Shown here: one piece after another, positions 36,514-46,411 of the stretch
Layout: the number at the start of each line of letters is the position of its first letter
How positions within the stretch are numbered: the first letter of the stretch is position 1
Assembly: GCF_021398735.1 (NCBI RefSeq)
Contig: NZ_CP090349.1
Span: 1,866,501-1,930,500, forward strand
Direction: 5' to 3'
Source: Methylobacterium oryzae
GTDB lineage: Bacteria > Pseudomonadota > Alphaproteobacteria > Rhizobiales > Beijerinckiaceae
Length of the DNA: 64,000 nucleotides
Program-made: the position numbers and the translations under genes
The notes under the pieces: generated by a model
The model's input: only the letters and a program-made list of their open reading frames with translations
Database searches by the model: none
Told to the model about the DNA's origin: nothing

Positions 36514-36735
36514 CAGGAATTTAGCCCTGATCCCTGATCCACGCTAATAAACTCCTGTTCATCGGGACGCGGCTTGACCGCCCCGCCCGCGACCGTCACG
36601 ATTGCGGCTGCCCGATCAATCCAGCACCGCCCCGGCGGGGCGCGGCTTCACTGTGCGGGCTGCTCCCGTCCCCAGATCTGCTGGCCGGCCCCCGTCAGGG
36701 CAGGGACGGAGGCCGGAGTTGAGGGAACACGATCG

Positions 36736-37422
36736 ATGGCGCGGTTGGGGACAATACCTTTCTTCAAGGATCCCGGCATCGAGCTCAGCCCCTACGAGCC
36801 GCGCTGCCACTGGCGCCGCTTCGACGAGAACGAAGTCCTCGTCGACTTCGACGACATCTCCACCGACGTGTACTTCATCGCCTCCGGCGAGGTCCGCATC
36901 CTGAACCGGACCCAGTCCGGCAAGGAAGTCATCCTGGGCGAGATGCGGGGCGGGGCCTTCTTCGGCGAGCTCGCCGCCATCGACGGGATCGGCCGCTCGG
37001 CCAACGTCACGGCGCTGACCCGCGGCGAGGTCTGCGTGGTGCCGGCGCCGGTCTTCCGGCAGATCGTGTTCGCCTCCGAGGCGATTGCCGACCGTCTGTT
37101 CCGCCTCCTGGCCAAGCGCGTGCGCGAGCTGAACACGCGGCTCATGGAGCACGCCCTGCTCGACCTGAAGCACCGGCTCTACGCCGAGCTGCTCCGCCTC
37201 TCCGTGCCCCGGGCCGGCACGGCGGGCGAGCGGGTGGTCTCGCCGCCACCCTACCACCACGTCCTCGCCGCGCGGATCGGCTGCCGCCGCGAGCAGGTGA
37301 CCCGGGAGTTCACCGCGATGGCGGCGGAGGGACTGGTCGACCGCACCCGCGGCGCCCTGGTCCTGCGCCGGCCGGACCTCCTGGAAGCGCGCGTGGCCGA
37401 GGCGCTGCGCGAGGATTCCTGA
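36736..37422 (+). CDS. Crp/Fnr family transcriptional regulator
   Basis: The 228-residue protein has a cyclic-nucleotide-binding-type beta-roll (residues about 20-130; FFGELAAIDGIGRSANVTAL) and a C-terminal helix-turn-helix (HVLAARIGCRREQVTREFTAMAAEGLVDR). There is no N-terminal cysteine cluster, so it is not an Fnr-type oxygen sensor; cAMP or another ligand is possible. ATG 36736 is chosen because the family match starts there. The ABC transporter operon follows only four bases later, so it is co-transcribed with its probable target. Confidence 0.88.
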   Translation: MARLGTIPFFKDPGIELSPYEPRCHWRRFDENEVLVDFDDISTDVYFIASGEVRILNRTQSGKEVILGEMRGGAFFGELAAIDGIGRSANVTALTRGEVCVVPAPVFRQIVFASEAIADRLFRLLAKRVRELNTRLMEHALLDLKHRLYAELLRLSVPRAGTAGERVVSPPPYHHVLAARIGCRREQVTREFTAMAAEGLVDRTRGALVLRRPDLLEARVAEALREDS

Positions 37423-37426
37423 TCCG

Positions 37427-38485
37427 TTGTCCGAGGGGCCTGCGCCGCGCCTGCGGCTGGAGGAGCTGACCAAGCGCTTCGGCACGCATCGGGCCGTGGA
37501 CACCGTCTCCCTCGCTCTCGAGGCGGGGGAGTTCTTCTGCCTGCTCGGCCCGTCCGGATGCGGCAAGAGCACACTCCTGCGCATGATCGCGGGCTTCGAG
37601 AGCCCGACCTCGGGGCGGATCCTGCTGGGCGAGCAGGATCTCACCGCGCTGCCGCCCCATCGGCGGCCGGTCAACATGATGTTCCAGTCCTACGCCCTGT
37701 TCCCGCACATGAGCGTGGCCGGCAATATCGGCTACGGGCTGAAGGGCCTCGCCCGCTCCGCCTTGGCGGAGCGCGTGTCGGAGCTGCTCAAGCTCGTGCG
37801 CCTGGACGGGTTCGGCGGCCGTCGCCCGGAGACGCTCTCGGGCGGCCAGCGCCAGCGGGTCGCCCTGGCCCGGGCGCTCGCCCGGGAGCCGAAGCTGCTG
37901 CTGCTCGACGAGCCGCTCGGCGCGCTCGACCGCGGCCTGCGCGAGGAGACGCAGGGCGAGCTGCGCGCGGTCCAGCGCCGCCTCGGCACCGCCTTCGTCG
38001 TCGTCACGCACGATCCCGAGGAGGCGATGATGCTCGCCGACCGGATCGGCGTCATGGAAGCGGGCCGCCTGATCCAGGTCGGCCCGCCGGCCGATCTCTA
38101 CCGCCGACCGGCGAGCCGCTTCGTGGCCGGTCTGCTCGGCGACGTGAACCTCATCCCCGGCCGCATCGGCGCCGGAGGCGCCGACACGGTCCGCACGGTC
38201 GAGACCGCGCACGGCCCCGTGCGGGGCGTCACGGAGGCCGCGCTCGCGGAGGGGGCCGCGGTCGTGGTCGCGGTGCGGCCCGAGGACGTGGTGCTGGGCG
38301 CCGAGGGGCTGCCGGTGGTCGTCGCCGACGCCGTGTTCCTGGGCGACCGGGTGCGCCGGACGCTGCGTCTGCCCGACGGCGCGACGCTGCGGGCGAGCGG
38401 GCGGCCCGCGGAGGCCGCCGCGGCGCCGGGCTCGGACGCACGGGCCAGCTTCCCCGCCGACGTCGCCGTGATCCTGCCGGCATGA
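37427..38485 (+). CDS. Polyamine-type ABC transporter ATP-binding protein (PotA-like)
   Basis: The 352-residue ATPase starts at TTG 37427, with GAGGA upstream inside the end of the regulator gene. Walker A is GPSGCGKST near 43, the signature LSGGQRQRV near 137, Walker B LLLLDEPLGALD, and a TOBE domain fills the last 100 residues. Such ATPases drive spermidine/putrescine, iron(III) or thiamine-type importers. The two permeases after it match the polyamine class best. Confidence 0.88.
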   Translation: MSEGPAPRLRLEELTKRFGTHRAVDTVSLALEAGEFFCLLGPSGCGKSTLLRMIAGFESPTSGRILLGEQDLTALPPHRRPVNMMFQSYALFPHMSVAGNIGYGLKGLARSALAERVSELLKLVRLDGFGGRRPETLSGGQRQRVALARALAREPKLLLLDEPLGALDRGLREETQGELRAVQRRLGTAFVVVTHDPEEAMMLADRIGVMEAGRLIQVGPPADLYRRPASRFVAGLLGDVNLIPGRIGAGGADTVRTVETAHGPVRGVTEAALAEGAAVVVAVRPEDVVLGAEGLPVVVADAVFLGDRVRRTLRLPDGATLRASGRPAEAAAAPGSDARASFPADVAVILPA

Positions 38486-39426
38486 GGGCCGCTGGAGCCG
38501 AGGCCGGGCCCGCGCGCGTCCGGAAGCGCGGCCGGCTGTTCGACCGCCTGGTGCGCCTGCCGCCGTTCCTGTGGCTGGCGGCGTTCTTCCTGCTGCCCTT
38601 CGTCATCACCCTGAAGATCAGCCTGTCGGAGCCGGCGACGGCGATCCCGCCCTACCTGCCGCTGCTCGACTGGCGCGGCGGGCTCGACGGCTGGTCGGCC
38701 TTCCTCGAAGCCCTCAACTTCGACAATTACCTCACGCTCGCAGCCGACCCCCTCTACCGCGACGCGGCCCTGGGCTCCCTGACCTACGCGGGCGTCGCCA
38801 GCCTGATCCTCGTCGCCCTCGGGACGCCGCTCGCCTACGCCCTGGCGCGGGCGCCGGCGCGCTGGCAGCCGCTCCTCGTGGCGCTGGTCATCGTGCCGTT
38901 CTGGACGAGCTTCCTGATCCGGATCTACGCCTGGATCGCGATCCTGAAGCCCGAGGGGCTGCTCAATCTCGCCCTGCGCCGGCTCGGCCTGATCGACGCG
39001 CCGCTGACGATCCTCAACACCGACGCGGCGGTGATCGTCGGGCTCGTCTACGCCTACCTGCCCTTCATGGTGCTGCCGCTCTACGCGGTGATGAACCGCC
39101 TCGATCCGACCCTGCGCGAGGCCGCGGCGGATCTCGGCGCCTCGCCGAGCCGGGTGTTCTGGACCGTGACCGTGCCGCTCAGCCTGCCCGGGATCGCGGC
39201 AGGCGCGGGGCTCTGCTTCATCCCGATGGTCGGCGAGTTCGTGATCCCGGACCTGCTCGGCGGGTCGGAGACGCTGATGCTCGGCCGGGTGCTCTGGAGC
39301 GAGTTCTTCTCGAACCGCGACTGGCCGCTGGCCGCGGCGGTCGCCGTGCTGATCCTCGCCATCGTCATCGGACCGGTGGTGCTGTTCCGGGACAGCCTGC
39401 GCGCGGGCGAGGGCGAGGCGCCGTGA
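38482..39426 (+). CDS. Polyamine-type ABC transporter permease (PotB/PotH-like)
   Basis: The 314-residue protein begins at ATG 38482 overlapping the ATPase stop (ATGA). After a basic N-terminus it has six membrane segments and the EAA loop LREAAADLGASPSRVFWTVTVPLSLPG near 215, then FVIPDLLGGSETLMLG, typical of PotB/PotH. It forms the channel with the next protein. Confidence 0.9.
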   Translation: MRAAGAEAGPARVRKRGRLFDRLVRLPPFLWLAAFFLLPFVITLKISLSEPATAIPPYLPLLDWRGGLDGWSAFLEALNFDNYLTLAADPLYRDAALGSLTYAGVASLILVALGTPLAYALARAPARWQPLLVALVIVPFWTSFLIRIYAWIAILKPEGLLNLALRRLGLIDAPLTILNTDAAVIVGLVYAYLPFMVLPLYAVMNRLDPTLREAAADLGASPSRVFWTVTVPLSLPGIAAGAGLCFIPMVGEFVIPDLLGGSETLMLGRVLWSEFFSNRDWPLAAAVAVLILAIVIGPVVLFRDSLRAGEGEAP

Positions 39427-40196
39427 GCTGGGTGACCCGCACCGCCCTGGTGGCCGGCCTGGGCTTCCTCTACGGGCCGATCGTGGTGCTGATCGTGTAC
39501 TCGTTCAACGCCTCGCCGATGGTGACGGTCTGGGGCGGGTTCTCGACCCGCTGGTACGGCGCCCTGCTCGCCGACGCGCCGCTCCTGTCGGCCGCCTGGG
39601 TCTCCCTCAAGGTCGCTTTCCTCGCGAGCCTGCTCGCCACGATCCTGGGGACGCTGGCCGCGCTCGCCCTGGAGCGGCAGGGCCGCTTCCGCGGTCGCGC
39701 CCTGTTCACGGGTCTCGTCTTCGGGCCGATCGTGATGCCGGAGGTGATGATCGGGCTGTCGCTCCTGCTCATGTTCATCGGGATCGGGCTGGACCGCGGC
39801 CTCCTGACGATCGTGATCGCGCACACGACCTTCTGCACCGGCTTCGTGGCGGTGGTGGTCGGCGCGCGCCTGCGCGGCCTCGACCGGTCCCTCGAGGAAG
39901 CCGCGGCCGATCTCGGGGCGTCGCCGGGGCGGGTGCTGATGACCGTGACGCTGCCGCTGCTCGCGCCCGCCCTCGCGGCCGGCGCGCTCCTCGCCTTCAC
40001 CCTGTCGCTCGACGACCTGGTGATCGCGAGCTTCGTCTCCGGCCCGGGCTCCACCACCCTGCCGATGCGGCTCTACAGCCAGGTCCGTCTCGGCGTGAAT
40101 CCGGAGATCAACGCGGCCTCGACCCTCCTCGTCGGGCTGGTGAGCGTCGCGGTGCTGCTGGCGTCCTGGCTGACCGCCCGCCGCGGACAGGGTTGA
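39423..40196 (+). CDS. Polyamine-type ABC transporter permease (PotC/PotI-like)
   Basis: The 257-residue permease starts at GTG 39423, which overlaps the upstream stop (GTGA). It has the PotC layout: YGPIVVLIVYSFNAS at the start, LEEAAADLGASPGRVLMTVTLPLL, and DDLVIASFVSGPGSTTLPMRLYSQVRLGVNPEINA near the end. No binding-protein gene follows; a convergent symporter gene ends eight bases away. The transporter needs a PotD-like partner from another locus. Confidence 0.9.
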   Translation: MSWVTRTALVAGLGFLYGPIVVLIVYSFNASPMVTVWGGFSTRWYGALLADAPLLSAAWVSLKVAFLASLLATILGTLAALALERQGRFRGRALFTGLVFGPIVMPEVMIGLSLLLMFIGIGLDRGLLTIVIAHTTFCTGFVAVVVGARLRGLDRSLEEAAADLGASPGRVLMTVTLPLLAPALAAGALLAFTLSLDDLVIASFVSGPGSTTLPMRLYSQVRLGVNPEINAASTLLVGLVSVAVLLASWLTARRGQG

Positions 40197-40203
40197 GCGG
40201 GCA

Positions 40204-41664
40204 TCACTCCGCGGCCTGCGCGGCGGTCGCGCCCGCGCGCACCATCTGCGCCACGGCGACCGTCACGACGACGTTCACCACCAGCGCCACGATGCCGACA
40301 TTCACGTCCTGGAGCGGTCCCAGGAGCGGCAGCTTCGCCAAGCTGAACCCGGAGAGGACGGTCGCCGCCACGGTGGCCACGCCCGCGACGATCCCGGCGA
40401 TGGCGGCGCGGCGGTCGAGGGGATTGCGGCGCATCAGGCTGGTGATGAAGCAGGGGAAGAGCTGCGTCACGAAGTTGTAGCCCATGAGCAAGAGCTGCAC
40501 GATCGTGTCGCCGCCCGACAGGGTGAAGCCGACGCAGACCAGCGCCAGCACCGGCACGAGGATCTTGCACAGCCGCGCGGTCGCGGCGTCGTCCATGCCG
40601 GGGCGCAGCGGCCGGACGAGGTTGTTCGCCACCAGCGTGACGCCCGCGATCAGGATCATGGAGCCCGGGACGAGGGCGGTCAGCACCCCCGTGGCGCCGA
40701 TCAGCCCGATGACCCAGGGCGGGAAGGTCGCGAGGGAGAGCTTGAACAGCGAGAGGTCGACGTCGGGCCCCGTCAGCCCCGGCACCTGCATCACGGCGGT
40801 GAAGCCGATCACGAACACGAACAGGTTGATCAGCTGGTAGATCGGCAGGATCACGGCGTTTCGGCGGAAGGCGCCCGGCTCCCGCGCCGTGTAGAGCGAC
40901 GCGAAGGTGTGGGGCCACATGTAGCCGCCGAGCGCGGTCAGCAGGACCGTGGTGGTGAACCAGGTCGGGCTCTGGCCGCGGTCGGGCAGGGCCAGGAAGC
41001 CGGGCTTCGCCGCCTCGATCGCCGTGAACAGGCCCTCGTAGCCGCCGTAATAGTGGACCGGCAGGTAGATCCCGAGGAACACCACCACGAACAGGATGCT
41101 GGTGTCCTTGATCACGGCCGTCCAGGCGGAGCCGTGCACGCCCGACACCACGACGTAGGCGGTGAGCGCGGCCGCGCCGATCCAGACCGCGGTCGTCGAC
41201 GAGATCGCGCCGTAGGACGCCGTCGAGACGATGATCCCGAGGCCCTTGAACTGCAGCACGAGGTAGGGAACGAGGGCGACGATCCCCACGAGCGCCACCA
41301 GCATGCCGAGCGCGCGGCTGCCGTACTTGCGCGCGAAGAAGTCGGGCTGCGTGTAGAGGTTGTGCTGCTTGGCGTAGCGCCAGACCGGCGGCAGCAACCA
41401 GTACGAGGTCACGTAGGCGAGCGTCAGGTAGCAGAGGATGTAGTAGGCGGGGCCGCCCTTGCCGTAGGCGATGCCGGAGCCGCCGAGGAACGTGAAGGTC
41501 GTGTAGATCTCCCCGGCCATCAGCAGGAAGACCAGGGCGGTGCCGAAGCCGCGGCCGCCGACGGTCCACTGCTCCAGCCCCATCTCGCGGCCGACCCGCG
41601 CGTAGAGTCCGAGGCCGATCGCCAGCGCGAAGCCGGCGGCCACGATAACGAGCGCGATGCTCAT
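40204..41664 (-). CDS. Sodium:solute symporter family transporter (MctP-like)
   Basis: The 486-residue protein has about 13 membrane segments and SSS-family features (VGGRGFGTALVFLLMAGEIYTTFTFLGGSG at the start; LGGYMWPHTFASLYTAREP in the middle). It starts at ATG 41664 overlapping the stop of the small DUF3311 gene. In rhizobia this pair (DUF3311 plus symporter) is seen with monocarboxylate permease MctP, which imports lactate, pyruvate and alanine. Substrate is inferred from that likeness. Confidence 0.87.
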   Translation of the reverse strand: MSIALVIVAAGFALAIGLGLYARVGREMGLEQWTVGGRGFGTALVFLLMAGEIYTTFTFLGGSGIAYGKGGPAYYILCYLTLAYVTSYWLLPPVWRYAKQHNLYTQPDFFARKYGSRALGMLVALVGIVALVPYLVLQFKGLGIIVSTASYGAISSTTAVWIGAAALTAYVVVSGVHGSAWTAVIKDTSILFVVVFLGIYLPVHYYGGYEGLFTAIEAAKPGFLALPDRGQSPTWFTTTVLLTALGGYMWPHTFASLYTAREPGAFRRNAVILPIYQLINLFVFVIGFTAVMQVPGLTGPDVDLSLFKLSLATFPPWVIGLIGATGVLTALVPGSMILIAGVTLVANNLVRPLRPGMDDAATARLCKILVPVLALVCVGFTLSGGDTIVQLLLMGYNFVTQLFPCFITSLMRRNPLDRRAAIAGIVAGVATVAATVLSGFSLAKLPLLGPLQDVNVGIVALVVNVVVTVAVAQMVRAGATAAQAAE

Positions 41665-41864
41665 CGGGGATCCTCCGGCGCGCGGTTCTGAGGGTCGGTC
41701 AGGTAGATCACCCCCATCAGGATCGAGGTTCCGATCACGCAGAACACCAGCCAGGCGAGGAGCAGCGGCAAGCCGAACACGAAGGGCTCGACCCGGTTCA
41801 GGAAGAACGGGCCGACCAGGATGCCGAGGAAGGGAAGGGCGGCCAGCCACCGCAGATTTCGCAT
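41661..41864 (-). CDS. DUF3311 small membrane protein
   Basis: The 67-residue protein has two membrane segments (LAALPFLGILVGPFFL and FVFGLPLLLAWLVFCVIGTSILMGVIYL) and the DUF3311 pattern NRVEPFVFGLP. It is coupled to the symporter by an ATGA overlap and probably acts as its accessory subunit, as small membrane partners do for other SSS transporters. That role is inferred. Confidence 0.88.
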   Translation of the reverse strand: MRNLRWLAALPFLGILVGPFFLNRVEPFVFGLPLLLAWLVFCVIGTSILMGVIYLTDPQNRAPEDPR

Positions 41865-42062
41865 GCGCGATACCGTTCAGAAGGCCCCGATATCGCGGGT
41901 TGAATCAGTCACGGACCGCTGTCAACGCCGCGATGGCCCAACGGCGCTCATCCCGATCACGTCTGCGTGCTGTGCGCTCGCGCACGCGGCCGCGCTCCGG
42001 GCGCGCATATCCTCAGCGCAGCGTCGCGCCGTCCGACACGGCGGGCGCCGAAGGATTTCACG

Positions 42063-42293
42063 ATGACCCGCACTCTGACCTTCGCGGCGCTGGCCGCGCT
42101 CCTCGCCGTTCCGGCGGTCCAAGCGGAGGCCCGCCCGCGGCACACCCCCGCCAAGGCGCAGCCCAGCGCCGCGATCAAGGCGCGCCAGACCGTCCTGAAC
42201 GATTTCAACGCGCGGATGAGCCGCCTGGACGCGCTCATGGGCACCCCGAGCAGGTCGTCGGTCCGCGCGCGCTCGGCCGAGGCCGGCCGCTAG
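42063..42293 (+). CDS. Small secreted protein, unknown function
   Basis: This 76-residue product has a clear signal peptide (MTRTLTFAALAALLAVPAVQA, cleavage near residue 22) and a basic, alanine-rich mature part of about 54 residues with no cysteines. ATG 42063 follows GAAGGA at good spacing. It is convergent with the urease operon and ends in a shared hairpin. No family recognised. The 198 bp upstream hold promoters in both directions, with a small GTGCG-CTCG-CGCAC hairpin at 41972-41985. Confidence 0.65.
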   Translation: MTRTLTFAALAALLAVPAVQAEARPRHTPAKAQPSAAIKARQTVLNDFNARMSRLDALMGTPSRSSVRARSAEAGR

Positions 42294-42300
42294 GAAACGT

Positions 42301-42329
42301 GACGCGCCGGTCGCCCGGACCGGCGCGTC
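42301..42329. terminator. Bidirectional hairpin between the secreted protein and ureG
   Basis: GACGCGCCGGTC and GACCGGCGCGTC are perfect 12-bp arms around GCCCG. It lies seven bases past the plus-strand stop and three past the ureG stop on the other strand, the place for a shared terminator. There is no T-run on either side. Confidence 0.6.
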
Positions 42330-42332
42330 GAC

Positions 42333-42950
42333 TCAGCGGCCCAGGCCGCCCGCCTCCTCCACGAAACGCGCCACCGCGTCCGCGCCCGCGCCCTCGCGCA
42401 GGGACGCGAACACGTACGGCCGGGTGCCGCGCATCCGCTGCGTGTCGGATTCCATCACCGACAGGTCGGCGCCGACGAGCGGCGCGAGATCCGTCTTGTT
42501 GACGATCAGCAGGTCGGACCGGGTGATGCCCGGACCGCCCTTGCGGGGGATCTTCTCGCCGCCGGCGACGTCGATCACGTAGAGCGTGATGTCTGCGAGT
42601 TCCGGCGAGAACGTCGCCGCGAGGTTGTCGCCGCCGGACTCGATCAGCACGAGGTCGAGCTTCGGGAAGCGCCGGCTCATCTCGGCGACGGCGGCGAGAT
42701 TGATCGAGGCATCCTCCCGGATCGCCGTGTGCGGGCATCCCCCGGTCTCGACGCCGAGGATGCGCTCCTCCGGCAGGGCGCCCGCGACGGTGAGGATCCG
42801 CGCGTCCTCCTTCGTGTAGATGTCGTTGGTGATGGCGCAGATCTCGTAGCGGTCGCGGAAGCGCTTGCAGAGCTGCTCCATCAGGGCGGTCTTGCCGGAA
42901 CCGACAGGTCCGCCGATGCCGACGCGGAGGGGGCCGTTCGTGGAGGTCAT
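42333..42950 (-). CDS. ureG: Urease accessory protein UreG (GTPase)
   Basis: The 205-residue GTPase has the P-loop GGPVGSGKT (residues 9-17), the nickel-binding CPH in [13 protein letters not shown] and the G-domain motif NKTDLA. It powers nickel delivery into apo-urease with UreF, UreE and UreD. It is the last gene of the urease operon, nine bases after ureF. Confidence 0.96.
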   Translation of the reverse strand: MTSTNGPLRVGIGGPVGSGKTALMEQLCKRFRDRYEICAITNDIYTKEDARILTVAGALPEERILGVETGGCPHTAIREDASINLAAVAEMSRRFPKLDLVLIESGGDNLAATFSPELADITLYVIDVAGGEKIPRKGGPGITRSDLLIVNKTDLAPLVGADLSVMESDTQRMRGTRPYVFASLREGAGADAVARFVEEAGGLGR

Positions 42951-42959
42951 GCTGCGGGC

Positions 42960-43670
42960 TCAGGATCGGAAGATGCGGGAATACTGGGTCTCATGGCGGA
43001 AGGAGCCGAGATCCAGGCGGAAGGTGGCGGCACCGAGCGCGTCGAGATCCGCCGCGGTGGCCGCCTCGGCGAGCCCGGCGAGGCGCGGCGCGAGGGCGGC
43101 CACGACCCGCGTGCCGGCGGCCTGACCCACGGGCGCCGCCCGAAGGGCCGCGGAGACGAGGTTCTGCAGGAAGGCGAGGCCGTAGGCGGCGAGCACGGGG
43201 CCCGGATCCATGCGGTGCGCGCCGGCCGCGAGGCCGACCGCGACCGGGTAGGCGACCGGCCCCGGCAGATTGCCGGCCAGGGCGTCGAGGGCGTCGCAGG
43301 GCCACGCGCCGCGCGTCGCGTCGAGGAAGCTGCGGCCCTGCTGGCTCGTCTCCAGGTGCAGCTCGCGCGACGGCGCCAGGGCCAGGGCGAGGTCGTTGAC
43401 GGCGACCAGCGCGGCGCCGTCCGCGGACAGCGCCGCCGCGTGGGCGTGGGCGGCCAGGATCAGGTCGTTGCGCAGGGCGCCGCGCTCGCAGACGTCCCGG
43501 AGCCACGCGGTCAGGCTCGCCTCGTCGCGGACGTCGCCCGCTTCGACCGCCCATTCGAGCCCGTGCGAGTAGGCGTAGGCCCCGACCGGGTAGCCGGGCG
43601 ACAGCCACGCCATCAGGCGCAGCGCCTCCAGGGCGTCAGCCCGCGGCATGGTGGTGCTGGTGGCCGCCAT
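42960..43670 (-). CDS. ureF: Urease accessory protein UreF
   Basis: The 236-residue helical protein shows the UreF start [29 protein letters not shown] and the C-terminal [15 protein letters not shown]. UreF bridges UreG and UreD on the urease core. The start at 43670 overlaps ureE by 35 bases; an in-frame ATG at 43649 would also fit. It is coupled to both neighbours. Confidence 0.94.
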   Translation of the reverse strand: MAATSTTMPRADALEALRLMAWLSPGYPVGAYAYSHGLEWAVEAGDVRDEASLTAWLRDVCERGALRNDLILAAHAHAAALSADGAALVAVNDLALALAPSRELHLETSQQGRSFLDATRGAWPCDALDALAGNLPGPVAYPVAVGLAAGAHRMDPGPVLAAYGLAFLQNLVSAALRAAPVGQAAGTRVVAALAPRLAGLAEAATAADLDALGAATFRLDLGSFRHETQYSRIFRS

Positions 43671-44136
43671 GCGGGTGGTCGTGCCCGTGGTCGTGCCCGT
43701 GGCCGCCGGAATAGGCGCCGCCCTCGGGCCGGAACGGGCGCACCACCGGCTCGGCGGTGCCGCCGAGGCCCCGGACCATCTCGGCGAGGACGTGGTCGTG
43801 CGCGATCCAGACCGCGTCCGGGCCGATCTCGGCGGCGATGTGCCGGTTGCCGATGTGCCAGATCAGGCGCTTGAGGGCGTGATCGCCGGCGGCCCGGATC
43901 TCGAGCAGGCGCTCCGGCGCGGCCTCGACCCAGACGAGGCGTCCGTCCTGCAGGACCAGGGCGTCGCCGTCCTCCAGCACGGTCGGCTCCGGAAGGTCCA
44001 GCAGGAAGCTCAGTCCCCCGGCGCCGCGCATGGCGACGCGGCGGCGGTGGCGGTCGCCGTGATCGAGGACGACGCGGTCGACGATCTCGCCACCTGACAG
44101 GGCGTCGCGGCGGAGGATGCGGGTGGCGCGGATCAT
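43636..44136 (-). CDS. ureE: Urease accessory protein UreE (nickel metallochaperone)
   Basis: The 166-residue protein has the two-domain UreE layout, with LVWHIGNRH-like [14 protein letters not shown] in the middle and a conserved DHVLAEM. The C-terminus is a histidine-rich tail of over 20 residues ([14 protein letters not shown] and more) that can store or deliver nickel. It follows the DUF29 gene by 33 bases. Confidence 0.94.
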   Translation of the reverse strand: MIRATRILRRDALSGGEIVDRVVLDHGDRHRRRVAMRGAGGLSFLLDLPEPTVLEDGDALVLQDGRLVWVEAAPERLLEIRAAGDHALKRLIWHIGNRHIAAEIGPDAVWIAHDHVLAEMVRGLGGTAEPVVRPFRPEGGAYSGGHGHDHGHDHPHGGHQHHHAAG

Positions 44137-44169
44137 GGTTGACGGATCGGGCTGGATACTCGGGCGCGG

Positions 44170-44649
44170 TCAGACAACGTCCGTCTCCGGCGTGCCCGGA
44201 TAGAAGCCGAGCTCACGGATCTGCTCGATCGCGTAGGGACAGGATTTCGGAAAGACGGATCCGGGCAAGCCCGTCTCGCTCGCGGCCCCGAGGACAGCGA
44301 CGGAATAGGCCTTCGCGAGCACCGCATCCGGCCAGGACTGGAGGCTGGGGCTCATGTCGATCAGGTCATCGATCCGGATGCGCTGCTCGAGGATGGTCGC
44401 GCGCCAGCCGTACTTCCGCTTCTCCGGCTGGAATTCCCACTTCAGCAGGTGCAGCAGCAGGATGGCGAGACGGCTCCGGATCTCGGCTTTCTGGGATCCG
44501 CCCAAGCTCTCGATCTCCTCGGCGACGTTGGCGCGGTCCAGATCCGGCCAGCGCCCGGCCCGGAGCAGGGCTGCCTGCTCCTCGGTCCAGAGGCAGAGAT
44601 CGGTCGTGTAGAGGTCGTCCCTCGCCGGAAGCTGGGCGATCTTCGTCAT
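44170..44649 (-). CDS. DUF29 family protein inside the urease operon
   Basis: The 159-residue protein carries the DUF29 pattern: YTTDLCLWTEEQAALLRAGRW, then VAEEIESLGGSQKAEIRSRLAILLLHLLKWEFQPEKR, then CPYAIEQIRELGFYPG. The family is common in cyanobacteria and some proteobacteria and has no known role. It lies between ureC (32 bases) and ureE (33 bases) on the same strand, so it must be co-transcribed. It has no metal-binding histidine or cysteine cluster, so a role in nickel handling is not evident. Confidence 0.88.
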   Translation of the reverse strand: MTKIAQLPARDDLYTTDLCLWTEEQAALLRAGRWPDLDRANVAEEIESLGGSQKAEIRSRLAILLLHLLKWEFQPEKRKYGWRATILEQRIRIDDLIDMSPSLQSWPDAVLAKAYSVAVLGAASETGLPGSVFPKSCPYAIEQIRELGFYPGTPETDVV

Positions 44650-44681
44650 CGCGGCTCTCCTGCCACCGAGCCCATCCTATC

Positions 44682-46409
44682 TCAGAACAGGAAGTAGCGC
44701 TGCGCCATCGGCAGCACCTCGGCCGGCTCGCAGACCAGCAGCTCGCCGTCGGCGCGCACGTCGTAGGTCTCCGGATCGACCTCGATGACCGGCGTGGCGT
44801 CGTTCAGCACCATGCTCTTCTTCGAGATGCCGCCGCGGACGTTCTCAACGGCGACCAGCTCCTTCTGCACGCCCAGCCGCTCCCGCAGGCCGTCCTCCAC
44901 CGCCGCCCGCGAGACGAAGGTGAGGGCGGTGGCGAAGGGCGCCCGGCCGTAGGCGCCGAACATCGGCCGGTAATGCACCGGCTGCGGCGTCGGGATCGAG
45001 GCGTTCGGGTCGCCCATGGGCGCGGCCGCGATGCTGCCGCCCTTCAGCACGAGGTCGGGCTTCACGCCGAAGAAGGCCGGCGTCCACAGCACGAGGTCGG
45101 CGAGCTTGCCGGGCTCCACCGAGCCGATGTGCCGGGAGATGCCGTGCGCGATGGCCGGGTTGATCGTGTACTTGGCGACGTAGCGGCGCGCGCGCAGGTT
45201 GTCGGTGCCGGACGCGTCGCCCGGCAGGGCGCCCCGCTGGCGCTTCATCTTGTCGGCGGTCTGCCACGTGCGGATGATGACCTCGCCGACCCGGCCCATC
45301 GCCTGGCTGTCGGAGGACATCATCGAGAGCGCGCCGATGTCGTGCAGGATGTCCTCGGCCGCGATGGTCTCGCGCCGGATCCGGCTCTCCGCGAAGGCGA
45401 GATCCTCGGGGATCGACGGGTCGAGGTGGTGGCACACCATGAGCATGTCGAGATGCTCGTCGATCGTGTTCCACGTGTAGGGCCGCGTCGGGTTGGTGGA
45501 CGACGGCAGCACGTTCGGCAGCCCGGCCACCTTGATGATGTCCGGCGCGTGGCCGCCGCCCGCGCCCTCGGTGTGGAAGGCGTGGATGGTCCGGCCCTTG
45601 AAGGCCGCGATCGTGTCCTCGACGAAGCCCGATTCGTTGAGCGTGTCGGTGTGGATCATGACCTGGATGTCGTGGGCGTCCGCCACCGACAGGCAGGTAT
45701 CGATCGCCGCGGGCGTGGTGCCCCAGTCCTCGTGCAGCTTCAGCGCGCAGGCACCCGCCCGCACCATCTCGACGAGGCTCTCCGGACGGGACGCGTTGCC
45801 CTTCCCGGCGAAGGCGAGGTTCATCGGGAAGGAATCCGCCGCCTCGATCATCCGGGCGATGTGCCAGGGGCCCGGCGTGCAGGTGGTGGCGAAGGTGCCG
45901 TGCGCCGGGCCGGTGCCGCCGCCGAGCATCGTGGTGACCCCCGAGCAGAGCGCCTCCTCGATCTGCTGCGGGCAGATGAAGTGGATGTGGCTGTCGAAGC
46001 CGCCCGCCGTCAGGATCTTGCCCTCGCCGGCGATGACCTCGGTGCCCGGCCCGACCACGATGTCGACCCCCGGCTGCACATCCGGGTTGCCGGCCTTGCC
46101 GAGCCGGAAGATCCGGCCGCGCACGATGCCGACATCGCACTTCACGATGCCCCAGTGGTCGAGGACCACCGCGTTGGTGATCACCGTGTCGACGGCGCCG
46201 TCGGCGTTGGTGGCCTGGCTCTGGCCCATGCCGTCGCGGATGACCTTGCCGCCGCCGAACTTCACCTCCTCGCCGTAGGTGGTGAAGTCGCGCTCGACCG
46301 TGATCTCCAGGCTCGTGTCCGCGAGCCTGATGCGGTCGCCGACGGTCGGGCCGAACATGTCGGCGTAGGCCGAGCGCGGCAGGCTGGCGGGCTTGGGCGT
46401 GTTGGCCAT
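44682..46409 (-). CDS. ureC: Urease alpha subunit
   Basis: The 575-residue catalytic subunit hydrolyses urea to ammonia and carbamate. The nickel-site residues are in place: HIHFICPQQ, the lysine to be carbamylated in ALKLHEDWG (near 220), HTDTLNESG and [13 protein letters not shown]. The flap has the cysteine-histidine pair in [13 protein letters not shown]. It starts two bases after the ureAB stop. Length and motifs are normal, so the enzyme should be active if matured. Confidence 0.97.
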   Translation of the reverse strand: MANTPKPASLPRSAYADMFGPTVGDRIRLADTSLEITVERDFTTYGEEVKFGGGKVIRDGMGQSQATNADGAVDTVITNAVVLDHWGIVKCDVGIVRGRIFRLGKAGNPDVQPGVDIVVGPGTEVIAGEGKILTAGGFDSHIHFICPQQIEEALCSGVTTMLGGGTGPAHGTFATTCTPGPWHIARMIEAADSFPMNLAFAGKGNASRPESLVEMVRAGACALKLHEDWGTTPAAIDTCLSVADAHDIQVMIHTDTLNESGFVEDTIAAFKGRTIHAFHTEGAGGGHAPDIIKVAGLPNVLPSSTNPTRPYTWNTIDEHLDMLMVCHHLDPSIPEDLAFAESRIRRETIAAEDILHDIGALSMMSSDSQAMGRVGEVIIRTWQTADKMKRQRGALPGDASGTDNLRARRYVAKYTINPAIAHGISRHIGSVEPGKLADLVLWTPAFFGVKPDLVLKGGSIAAAPMGDPNASIPTPQPVHYRPMFGAYGRAPFATALTFVSRAAVEDGLRERLGVQKELVAVENVRGGISKKSMVLNDATPVIEVDPETYDVRADGELLVCEPAEVLPMAQRYFLF

Positions 46410-46411
46410 GG

